Positions 1 through 9,385 of a stretch of DNA of 64,000 nt are shown in pieces. The position numbers and the translations under genes are program-made. Positions within the stretch are counted from its first letter, which is position 1; each line of letters starts with the position of its first letter. The notes under the pieces are model-generated. The model was not told the DNA's origin and ran no database searches. It saw only the letters and a list, made by a program, of their open reading frames with translations. The stretch is from positions 6,695,890 through 6,759,889 of the forward strand of contig JAJEKV010000030.1 in the NCBI GenBank assembly GCA_021234155.1, read 5' to 3'. Source of the stretch: Isoetes taiwanensis (Eukaryota > Streptophyta > Lycopodiopsida > Isoetales > Isoetaceae).

Positions 1-2
1 AT

Positions 3-326
3 GGGGCGGAAGCTTGGGGGCCAGGCCTAACAGACAAAAAATGGGAAAAACAGGAAGGAATTCTCAGGCAATGGCACAAACAGGAATTTAAGGTACGGAC
101 AAATACACCACTGACAATCATGATCCTCGAAACCGGGCAGAAACCAATGGAGGTGAGAGCATGGGAGAGGACCATAAGGTACTTAATTAAGGACAATGCA
201 GAAGACCTTCAGGGGAAGTTGTCTAGTATTGCAATCATTGAGTCAGCAAAGTCACACATTCTCATAGGCAGTGGATGGTTTAAGGATGTGGCAAAATGGA
301 CCAGAGATGGGATTAAATCTGAGTGA
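3..326 (+). pseudogene. C-terminal fragment of a LINE (non-LTR) reverse transcriptase
   Basis: An open frame enters from the left edge of the window and stops at 326. It carries the pattern seen near the C-terminus of plant L1-type LINE ORF2 proteins: an AEAWGPGL block, then a run resembling 'ttP...LLETG..P.E..A' (here NTPLTIMILETGQKPMEV), then a helical basic tail. The polymerase core itself lies outside the window. The LINE at 18.4-22.8 kb shows a related but different ETG block near 22.4 kb, so the two are not recent copies of one element. Assignment rests on motif resemblance only; the frame could be the end of a live element or a truncated relic. Confidence 0.5.
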
Positions 327-2755
327 CCTACGTGGCCGGAATGTCTTGGGGCTTCTCGAATGATCTCGAGACGTCTTTTGTTTTGGTATAAAATTAAGGG
401 AGGAGCGGCCGGTCGGTTTAACCCATAGCGACTTGTGACGGCTATAGGTTTGGGACACGGAGTTTCTGGAGAGAGACGATGGAAGTTGTGTTTGGGTTAA
501 GTATCGCTTGCGTTTGAAACTTGCGGAGAGCTGGGTTGAATTTTGAGGATTGCGTTCCAACGTAGGGCGAGCTCCAATAGCATAGAATAGAGTTGATGTG
601 GCCGACGTCTAAGGGCGCGTGTCTTTTCTTTTTGTTTGAGTTCCTGTGCTGTTGATGGCTAAGGGTTGCCGCCTTCGGCATCAGGGGTAGCATCAAGTGT
701 GTGTAGCGATGCGGATTCAAGCAGATACCTGGCTGTTCACTTGCGTATAAATCAGGTAATTGTTTATTTCTTTGTCCAACCTGAATTACTGGGCATGTAT
801 ATATCATCGCATTATTTAGATTGATGAAGATCCTACCTATGTAGTCGCTGTCTTGGCATAGAGTCTTACCATAGAATATGAGTTCAATGCAATGACGGAT
901 CCAAATATGGCACATATTTTGGTCGGCTCTGCGTTGCAGTTCTGGGATTCAGGTTTTTAATTCTCATCCATATTTTTCTGCACACATTAGCTTTTCCATC
1001 ACTTCTTTGGGGGAACGTTTTTCCTCTTTGCTTGCAGTAGATCCAGAGAGAGAGTAATAACGGTCTGGAGCTTCAAGTAAAAAGGTTTGTGGAATCTCAT
1101 CTCTTTTCTACAGTCCAATTTCGAATGTTGTTTGCAATTCAAATAGAGGCCTGGATTCTTTCTGCTGCCGCAGTTTTTGAATCATCTCTGGAGTGGAGAT
1201 GGCAAGGAGTTTGTTTCAGTAACTGCAAAGGAATGTTTGTCGAAGACCAATAATGGCAGAATATTAAGAAGCTGCATATTAGAATCCATGGGCCAACATA
1301 TTAACCAGGTTGTGGCAGGCAGGTAAGTAGCGAGTGTGAGACATGCCTTTGAGAGCTATTGACATGCCTTTAAGAGCTATTGAGACAACGTTTCGTTTCA
1401 AAGAGAAAAGCAAGATCTGTCGATGATGCTGCATCTGCAAGGCTCTTGAGCCTTCTGGGATTCAACTCAAATGGCGAGCTTGCATCTTTGCCAGGGCTTC
1501 GTCAAGTTAAGGGTGAAATCACATCTGCGCCATCCCAATCACTCAAAGAAACTTCAACCAATCAGATGCAAAAGTAATAGATATGCTGGTAAAGCCAGAA
1601 GGAACAAAGTGCTTATAATGTGATAAAATATTAGTAACAGTGTATCTGATATCTGGAGGTAACTCTGTATTTTGTCACATGAAAATAGATTTTATTAGTA
1701 AAGACAAATTTAAAATTACTGTTGTGCAAGATAGTGGACACAATTCTATGTCTAGAAATGCAGTCAATTCTTAACTATTTCTTAGCATGCTCATGTTCGT
1801 TATAGATGTCGTATTGCTATAATCTTCAAAGCGATAATTTGAATGCTAGAGTCATTTCTTTGAATTCTTACCATGCTCATCTTCTTCACACATGCTAGAT
1901 CTTTCAGTTTTCTCATTTAAACCATTTCATGAATTTGGTCTTCCTTTATGTTCAAAGTCAACAATGAATTGGATTGCATACCTTTTGCAGGTATCCTTTG
2001 TAGACTTCAAATTTGCAAGGTCTTTAGAATGTATGAGGCAGTTTACACTATGTTTCAGTGTTGGCATAAACAAGTCATTCATGAGCCATGGAAAAATGTG
2101 AGCTATAAGAGAACTTTTAAGTATGTTTTCTTGAACTTCTGAATTGTTGAAGGACCTGATTCAAAGCTCTCACCTTGCTAGAATTAGATTTAACCTCACA
2201 ATCTGGATTTGATGCATTCTTTCAAGAATATTGTTGGCAGGTGCCCATCATTGTAGCATTCCTCGGCATTATTTGCACTCTTCAATTTTTAGAAGTGTCT
2301 AGTCATGTTTACAAAATAACAAAGATTATCTTGTGAATGTGTATGGTGGGACCAACGCTAATGTAAATGACTACATAATCAGTAATCATATGGTCAGATT
2401 CCCTTATAAGATTTGATATCCAAACCTTTACAAATAAGCTCAAGACATTTGTTATGTATTCGTACAAAGAAATCAATACCTCCAGAATGAATGGTAATTG
2501 TATGTAAGAATTTATGAGTTTTTGAAGATGTTGTCAAGGCAAATTGAGTATTAACGTCAAGTAAAAAATTAATTGTTCACGTCTCCCAAGAAATCAATTG
2601 ATCACATCCCCTTTAACAAAAGATTTTTGCACTTAATACCAACAAACATCCATTGCATAAGTAAATCAAAGTGTAAATCATGGTCTTCAATCGTCCAATG
2701 CATAAGTAAACATTGTCCAAAATCAAGGTGTGAATTATGGGTCTCCAATACTATA
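327..2755. other. No recognisable gene
   Basis: AT-rich intergenic sequence. A 21-bp unit (gacatgcctttgagagctat) is tandemly duplicated at 1339-1380. A 65-codon open frame follows at 1380-1577 (starting MRQRFVSKRKARSVDD), preceded by a donor-like gcaggtaagt at about 1320. It might be an exon of an unrecognised gene, but nothing identifies it. A TATA-like tataaaatt at 387 precedes a GC-richer stretch that could be a degraded LTR. Confidence 0.35.
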
Positions 2756-3050
2756 ATGGATGTTACAAAGTGACATATAATGTAGACCAAAGAAGAAAAA
2801 CGAATAAGTGCTAATGGTGTTACTAAGTGACACCTAATATAGACCCAAAACAATCACTTAGAATACTTTCATTGTAGTTGTATACACTATTTAGACCAAA
2901 GAAGAAAAAAGAATAATTGTAGTTGTACACACTATTTAGACCAAAGAAGAAAAAAGAATAAGTGGTAATGGATGTTAAGAAGTGACACGTAATATAGACC
3001 CAAAACAATCATTTAGAATTCTTTCATTGTAGTCGTATACACTATTTCGA
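2756..3050. repeat. Complex tandem repeat
   Basis: Two sub-units alternate. One (taatggatgtta..aagtgaca..taatatagaccc) recurs at about 2756, 2813 and 2966. The other (ttgtagttgtatacactatt followed by tagaccaaagaagaaaa) recurs at about 2874, 2919 and 3029. Short frames read through it are repeat artefacts, not genes. Confidence 0.7.
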
Positions 3051-4299
3051 GTTGAAAGGAAATCTTAAGAGATTTCTCCTCAAAATATGACAAAAATATG
3101 AGAGAACTTAAGGAATTTGAATAATTAGGTAGATTTCTTTTGGAATCTCATAGAACCTTGAGGAATCCGAGGGACTTCGGAAATCTAAGGGGATCTACAC
3201 ACAATTTGAGGAAATCTTGAGGACTTTGAGTGTGGGCAGATGGAATCAAACACCACTCCAACTTCACACAAATTTTTGAACCAGAAAATGACCAGTAAAG
3301 AGAAATGTTTGCGGCGGCCTTGGCCGCCGCGATAAATTTCTTGTAACATACAAACATATAAAAAATTCCTTGAACTATAGCTTATCTAGTTAAGGACTCA
3401 TTGTCACAAAAATTAAGTCAAAACTTATAATAATAAGAGAGAAATAATTCTTGAACCCCATGCAGCATTTATAAGTAAAATAGGGTTTGGCGACTTCAAT
3501 TGATATCAAATGATAGCGGCCAAACATAAAAACATGCAAATTGATATGTTTTATCATAATATATCAATTAATTTCATATTTAACAAGGTTTAGACACTTT
3601 TATACGAGAAGATTGAAGAATGCAGTTCTAGAGTGCTGTAAAAACTGCCAAATTCTCCAAAGTTTAAACAATCGTACCAATATAAAGGTGAATCCAGTGG
3701 CCATGAAATTCTCACAAATTGTTAAGAATCAAGTGAAGACTCAAATAGTGGTGGTATATTTCAAAATTAAAATTTCTCTTATGAGATATATGGGTTTAAG
3801 TGGCAGGGGTAATGGTGGACCATTTCTGGTCCATGGACCGGAAATGGTCCCCGAGACAACTCTAGTGTTAAGACAAATCAACCCTTTTAATTTGGGTTTT
3901 TCCGGTTTGGCCAAAAATATTTTTGGTATTTTCTTAAGGTGGATTTTCTAAGGTTTAATGGGTTTTGTCTGTCGGGAAAAAAAACCGATGACACAACAAT
4001 TGAATGAAAAAAAAAAAAATAGTATGGCGAATAGAAATCTCTAAATGGGTTGTGCGAGATTTGGGCTTGAAGAACCCATGTCGGCATGCCTGCCATGAGG
4101 CGGAAAAGCTTGAGGATTTCAGTATCGATTTATCAGAGAGTTTGTATTTACAACCCCAATCCTTGCTTTTGCATGTAAATTTGAGTCCCAGAGGATCTAT
4201 TGTCATAGTTATTGCATTTTTTTTGCAGTTTTCATCGAGGCGCCTTCTCATCGAGGTGCCACTGGAAGCATCTTGAGCCTCCATGCTTTCTGCTCTCTA
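3051..4299. other. No recognisable gene
   Basis: AT-rich sequence with homopolymer runs and a perfect GC palindrome, gcggcggccttggccgccgc, at about 3311-3330. Open frames at 3541-3951 (+), 4004-4276 (+) and 3955-4284 (-) have no family resemblance that I can see, and the last two are frames of the same stretch. Confidence 0.4.
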
Positions 4300-4985
4300 G
4301 CGCCTAGCACATTCTCCCTCTAGCGCCTAGCACATTCTCATTCTCTCTCTAACCTTCTCTTACCTCACTTTCTCTCTCTAGCCCTCTCTTACCTTCTTCC
4401 TCTCTGCTCAATCTCTCTAGCCTTCTCCCTCTTCCTACATCCTATCTTCCTCCCCGCTCTATCTCTCTAGCCTTCGTTCCCTATCTTCCTTCCTGCTCTC
4501 TCTCAACACACTATCAGTCTCTCTAGGCCTGTATCTCTCTAGCCTTCGTTCCCTATCTTCCTTCTGCTCTCTCTCAACACACTATCCCGGTCTCTCTAGG
4601 CCTGGCATGACCCCATGGCCAGCCAATAAGGTGTTGCAGCGCCTTCTCTATGGCCAATAAGGTGTTAACGCCCTCTTCCTACATCCTATCTTCCTCCCGG
4701 CTTTAAGGTGTTCTTCCTCCCCTCTCTAAGGTGTTACAGTAAGCCCTCTTCCTACATCCTATCTTCCTCCCGCTCTATCTCTCTAGCCTTAGCTTTCCCT
4801 ATTACCTTAGCCCCTCTTCCTACTTCCTACTTCCTATCTTCCTCCCCGCTCTATCTCTCTAGCCTTCGTTCCCTATCTTCCTTCCTGCTCTCTCTCAACA
4901 CACTATCAGTCTCTCTAGGCCTGAAGGCGAGCCAATAAGGTGTTCTGTCGCCTTCTCTAGGTGTTCCGTCGCCTTCTCTCCTTGT
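4300..4985. repeat. CT-rich low-complexity tract with about 70-bp tandem units
   Basis: Strongly pyrimidine-biased strand. A unit of about 70 bp (ctctctagccttcgttccct, then atcttccttcctgctctctc, then aacacactatcagtctctct, then aggcctg) occurs three times, at about 4459-4530, 4532-4604 and 4850-4922. Shorter pieces (cttcctacatcctatcttcc, aataaggtgtt) recur between them. The tract lies just upstream of the LINE and may be part of its 5' region. Confidence 0.75.
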
Positions 4986-5368
4986 GTTAGTCCTTTCCCA
5001 TCTCAGCCTATTCCAAAAAGCTCATTCAAACCAAGCCCATACCAAAAATATTCCGACAGTAGCCAGAATCGAACCTCCCCCCCACAGGGTTGAACCCCCC
5101 CAAACCCCCCCGTGCCAACCACTGAGGGCGGGCATCGTTTGTGCTTTTAAACATCTTCCAATTCTTCATAAGCACTTTAGTTCTTTAAGCCCCCATTTGG
5201 AGGGAGACATTCCCAGCCCTGACCCGGCCCCCCACTGGGAGAACCAGGAGAGAGGGGGGCGCCAAAACGCCCCCACGGCCTGATAACAAAGACAGGGGAG
5301 AAACCTCTTCCATGAGGAGGGAAGCCCGGGCGAAGGCCCAATCTACGAGATTGGCTCGGGAGATGGAT
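4986..5368 (+). mobile_element. LINE, left part (5' region and start of ORF1)
   Basis: This is the 5' side of the L1-like LINE that resumes at 18430. The ATG at 5312 opens 19 codons that run to the target-site duplication at 5364-5368. They continue in the same frame at 18430 into the coiled-coil ORF1 (EGCSSSTQAQTRAMKQLEEQ). The gypsy element A therefore landed inside LINE ORF1. The left boundary of the LINE is not defined; 4986 is a guess based on the end of the CT-rich tract. Confidence 0.6.
5364..5368 (+). repeat. Target-site duplication of element A, left copy (TGGAT)
   Basis: Five bases immediately before the 5' LTR, identical to those immediately after the 3' LTR at 18425-18429. Confidence 0.95.
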
Positions 5369-7004
5369 TGTGACGGTCCAAGGGAATATACGCCATAAAT
5401 ACGTATATTCCTGGATCCGTCACCATACAAGTCTATCTTTATAGCCTTGTATACCATTGTTTGTGGCACTAGGGGGCATGGCTAAGTTATTCTCATAACT
5501 TAGCCAACCATAGGTTAAGCCATTAGCCACGTGGCCTTAACCTATTGGGGCACCGCCACACAGGACTCACCCGACACAGCCAATGTGGCATCCTAGGTGG
5601 ACCTAACTTATATAGGCATAAACCCTAACCCTAGGCCTCTTTCCAGCCCTAGCACCCGTGAGACTCACCTACTTGTTCGAACCCCCGCTTCAACATCGCT
5701 CGTTAGGCATAGGCTGGTGCAGCAGCCCCAGGTAGACCCGCTCTTGGAGTAGGAACAAAGCAGCCTTGTGAGTCAAGACCATGGAGGCGCCTGATCCGGA
5801 GGGAGAGCATCGAGGCAGGTATGTAGGATAGTAGTTGTGATAGCTCATCCGGGATTAGCATTCCAAGATGTGCCAGATTTTGTATCTAGAGTAGAGCCAT
5901 CCTAGAACCCATATTCAACATCTTGAACCCTAATCAAGGAACCCTAACTATTAGTTAGTTGTATGATTAGGTTAAGATGTTCTTCTTACGATTATTCTCA
6001 TGATGTGATGATTATGTGATGTTGGTTGATCATGTTTGCTCCTCTTGTATTGGGAAGGGGGGTAGAGACCTAGGGCCATATGTAGTATGTTCCTAGAATA
6101 GATCCCTTAGTTCCTATTAGTTGCGGCCTGTGCATAGGAGCCCACCAGGCTATCGAGGCTATGATATGACTCAGCACCACACAACGGGGCTAGAGGGAAT
6201 GTGGAGGGAGGATCCCTGCCGAGTGGGGGCTTCGGGGGATCCCATAGCGGGCTAGGCTTATGGTCGGTCACTTCGTGTGGGCCGAGCATGGGTCCGACAC
6301 CTCCTGGGGCAATGGTGTTGCCCTGCCTCTCGAGAGCTGCAAGTGTTGGCTTGGCTCTCGTTTTGGGGGTTCATCAGGGCACACGAATCGTGTGTCGCCA
6401 CGGTTCTCTAGCCGCCCACGGCACCACTAGACCCTGGGAAGGGGAGATGCAACCCTTCCTGCCTCATCGGACCGGGGAGATGCAACCTGGAGCAGTCCCG
6501 ATGGGTGATGCCATGGGATTGCGTATCCGAAGGCTAGAGTCATGCCGTAGCCTCGATTTAGCCCATCCGCAAAGTATGCAGGAGGGGGCGATGGAGTGGT
6601 CAACCCAGCCATTAGTTCTAAGCCAGCCCTCGCCATTGCCATGACTCGGTTCCGCTCTATCTTGAGGCCTAGCCCGGTCAGTCATCCTCCTTATGAGTCT
6701 GAGCCGGGGTAGGAGCTCTCCTGTTTTATGGTTTGTGATTATCATCTTTGCATTGGTATATGTGAGGTGCACTACCCTTTGAGGTAGTATTTGTATATGT
6801 TTTATTGCTAGTTCTCGACGCGTTATCGCCTCCCACAAGGTATAGGAGCCCATAGGGGGAAGGGCGCTTAAAGACACCTTTCAGAATTCCCCCCCATCTA
6901 AGGGTCACCTCGAGTGCGGGTAGACGAAAGGGCCCGCGGTTGTAGAGCCGGATGGGGGATTTCTGCCGAGTGTGCGGTGGCCGTATGTTTAGCGGGGCGC
7001 CACA
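5369..7004 (+). repeat. 5' LTR of element A
   Basis: 1636 bp, starting TGTGACGGTCC and ending GCCACA. It matches 16778-18424 throughout. A TATA-like acttatatagg at about 5607 precedes a run of ccctaa-rich sequence and is a candidate promoter. A plus-strand frame at 6201-6644 and several minus-strand frames lie within it but recur broken in the other LTR, so they are not genes. A 5' LTR homologue belongs to element B at 22842. Confidence 0.95.
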
Positions 7005-7005
7005 A

Positions 7006-7017
7006 TGGTATCAGAGC
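7006..7017 (+). promoter_or_regulatory. Primer-binding site (initiator tRNA-Met), element A
   Basis: TGGTATCAGAGC begins one base after the LTR end (CACA-a-TGG). This is the standard plant tRNA-iMet primer site. Similar CACA-plus-one-base spacing is seen in element C on the minus strand. Confidence 0.95.
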
Positions 7018-7479
7018 AATGTTCTTGGTTGACCAAGAACTAGCACTCGACCATAACCATGAAGTAGTCTAACAGGCCTATAGGGGTGTGAAATAAACAT
7101 TTCCACCATCGAACCGCGAAAAATGGGGAAAAAATTTTCTCCTAGGTAGTGGGTCGGGGTTTAGGTTAAGTGTTAGACGAAGGTTTGAGTGAGTCAAACG
7201 CACCCTTCTAGTAAATTTGAGTGAAAATTATGCATCTGCATCAAATTTCACCTAAAATGGGTCAAGAATCATGCCAATCTGAGACCCGTGTGAAAAAGGG
7301 CGAATTCATAAATTGCACTTCAACCATTAGAAAAATTCGAAATTCAAGTATAATATCAATTAATATAGATTTAACATATACATTAATAATTAAATAATTA
7401 CTAAATATCTTGTAATTAATAAGGGGGGCTAATAAATAGGGGTAATTATGGTAGGAGAATATTCTCAAGGACCCTCCTC

Positions 7480-7487
7480 TTTAAATA
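7480..7487 (+). promoter_or_regulatory. Candidate internal promoter of the H3-like ORF, element A
   Basis: TTTAAATA lies 100 bp before the ATG at 7580 and is followed by CACCTCATTTTTCCC. In element B a canonical TATAAATA lies 102 bp before the matching ATG and is followed by CCTCCCATTTTTCCC. The shared spacing and downstream block make a core promoter plausible. Confidence 0.5.
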
Positions 7488-7579
7488 TCTCTGACACCTC
7501 ATTTTTCCCTCCAAACTTTCCTCCACCTTATCTCTCTTGATCAGCCTATCGCCACCCGCTTCCCTGCATCAAGTTAGAT

Positions 7580-8646
7580 ATGGCTCGCACCAAACAAACC
7601 TACAGAAGCTGGCACAGCCTGCCCCCTCACCCTCGATGGCTAACCTAGCAAATGGGCACCATGTGAAGAAGATCCCGAGCACCTCCCACCCAAGAAGGGG
7701 AAGAGGAGCTCTCACCAAAGCAAAGCAGCCGACAACACCTATCACGATGCCGAGCAGCCCCTCGCCGGCAGGAACGAAAGAACCGACGACTTCGCCACTT
7801 CGGGCCACGCATAATCGGGCGGAAGAGCAGGAGGAAGAGCGTGTCCAGCAGCAGGTGGACGGAGCGGGGCCTTCGGCGCCAAGGAAGAAGGGCAAGGAGA
7901 AGGTTGCGGAGTGGCTAGAAGAGAGGGCCGCGAGGAGGAAGAGGGAGCGCGAGGAGGAGCCGTGGGCGGCAGGAGCGAGGACGAAGAGAAGAAATCGACG
8001 GTCCTCGCCAACCGGCCGCGGATAGAGGAGCCTCCCGGGAGGAGGAGGAGCACGGGAAGAAGAAGAGCAGGAGGAAGCAAAGCAGAGGAAGGGCGGACCC
8101 AAGACCACCTTACCCAAGCAGGGCCTGAGCCACCTAAGGTGGTGAAGAAGCGTATATGGGCGAAGCTGGCCTTCGCCTTTGAAGGAGGACCGCCTCTACC
8201 AAATACCAAGGTATACCAAGAATACCTTCACGGGTGGACGAGGTATAATGATTGGTACTGCCGGCAAAACGTCCACCGCACCGTGGAGGGAGGCCGGCCG
8301 CCAAAGAACCAGCCCAAGCCGCCGCCGCCACAGCCCGAGAAGCCCAAGAAGGTCCACCATGGACCTAATTCCCCGCACTGAAGTTTTTCGGGAGATTAAG
8401 CACTTTCAACAAAGGCACTAATCTCCTGATTAGGGAAGGCACCATTCGAAATGCCATGCGGGAGGTGATGGCGAGTTCGCCACCGACTACAGAGTGACGC
8501 CGCCACAACTCTGTGTTGCAAGTGGCCGCAGAGGCGAGTTCACCCGCTTGTTTGAGGAAGGGAACCTCCTCATCCACGCCAAGAGGGTGACCCTCATGCC
8601 CAAGGATATCCACTTGGCGCGTCGCATCCGCAAGGAATACCCTTGA
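7580..8646 (+). pseudogene. Histone H3-like protein of element A (frameshifted)
   Basis: The frame opens with ATG in good context (G at -3 and +4) and reads MARTKQTYR, identical to histone H3 over its first seven residues. A frameshift near 7606 leads into a long Pro/Arg/Lys/Glu-rich region (7606 to about 8200). Then comes a block KVYQEYLHGWTRYNDW that is also found in element B. The C-terminal part is collinear with the H3 fold: FREIKHFQQ (alpha-N), [16 protein letters not shown] (alpha-1) in a +1 frame, TDYRV (loop 1), LFEEGNL, then [19 protein letters not shown] (alpha-3) before TGA at 8644-8646. Two of the shifts compensate each other. H3 fold proteins pack DNA in nucleosomes; what this one does is unknown. 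A canonical H3 has about 136 residues, so this protein has a much longer linker between tail and core. Confidence 0.75.
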
Positions 8647-8800
8647 AGATGCAATTTTGTCAAACTAATGTAATTGTTAAGTTCTATAAATATAAAATTT
8701 TGTGTAAAACTGGCCATTAATTCGAGTATGGAAACATGTTTAGGTATAAAAACATGTTTAAGTAGCTAAATAGGAAAAAAAAAAAGAAAATTGCAAAAGG

Positions 8801-9100
8801 AACCCAAATCGGTCCCGTCACAACCAATTACGCCTCAAGGCCAGACGACGCTAGACCCGATCCGCGACGACGCCACAATTCGATTTCGCCATTTTGTACC
8901 TAATCCATGTCCAAATTAAGTAAGAAAAGTTGCTAATTAAATTAGAATCATGCTAGAAAATCATATTAGGATCTTCTAACACCCTAAAATTTTTCCTAAA
9001 AGGTTGAAATAACCCGAAACCGGTCCCGTCACAAGGCTAATTACGTCAAGGCCAAGACGCTAGACCCGATCCGCGCGACGCCACCCGATTTCGCCTGGAT
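8801..9100 (+). repeat. Duplicated about 90-bp motif between H3-like ORF and ORF2, element A
   Basis: Two copies, about 8801-8890 and 9011-9100, share cggtcccgtcacaa, attacg, tcaaggcca, gacgctagacccgatccgcg and cgacgcca. They sit between the end of the H3-like ORF and the TATA box of ORF2, the same place where element B carries a pair of quasi-palindromes. Function is unknown. Confidence 0.75.
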
Positions 9101-9268
9101 TTGCCTAAACTTGACCAAATTTTAACCAACAAACTGCCATGTAGTGTTTCTTGCTTTGTTTTGTTTAGAATTGCACTTCATGGTAGCTCATTTGGACACC
9201 CAAGGCCATAGATTTGGAGTCTTCCCCATCAAGAACCTTTGTGCACGGAACCCGAGGCACCCCTAGTC

Positions 9269-9276
9269 TATAAAAA
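9269..9276 (+). promoter_or_regulatory. TATA box of ORF2, element A
   Basis: TATAAAAA, 117 bp before the ORF2 ATG at 9386, followed by GGGCCCTCATTTGTC and a pyrimidine-rich leader. Element B has TATAAATA 119 bp before its ORF2 ATG. Confidence 0.6.
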
Positions 9277-9385
9277 GGGCCCTCATTTGTCATTTTCTCC
9301 CCATCAAAAGTGCTCTCAGCTCTTTGGCGATTTTCTAGCTCCTTACTTGTTTCCATCAGCCATTTTTCATAGCCATCTCTGCTCA

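Noticed and set aside
3541-3951. 136-codon plus-strand frame
   Set aside because: AT-rich, Ile/Lys/Asn-biased translation without motif; it looks like chance.
6201-6877. Open frames of about 140 codons on both strands in the 5' LTR of element A
   Set aside because: They are broken in the otherwise near-identical 3' LTR and have no recognised domain.
7569-8209. Minus-strand open frames of 155-182 codons opposite the H3-like ORF
   Set aside because: They are mirror frames of a GC-rich, Arg/Pro/Glu-coding stretch and carry Ser/Leu/Pro-rich translations without family resemblance.
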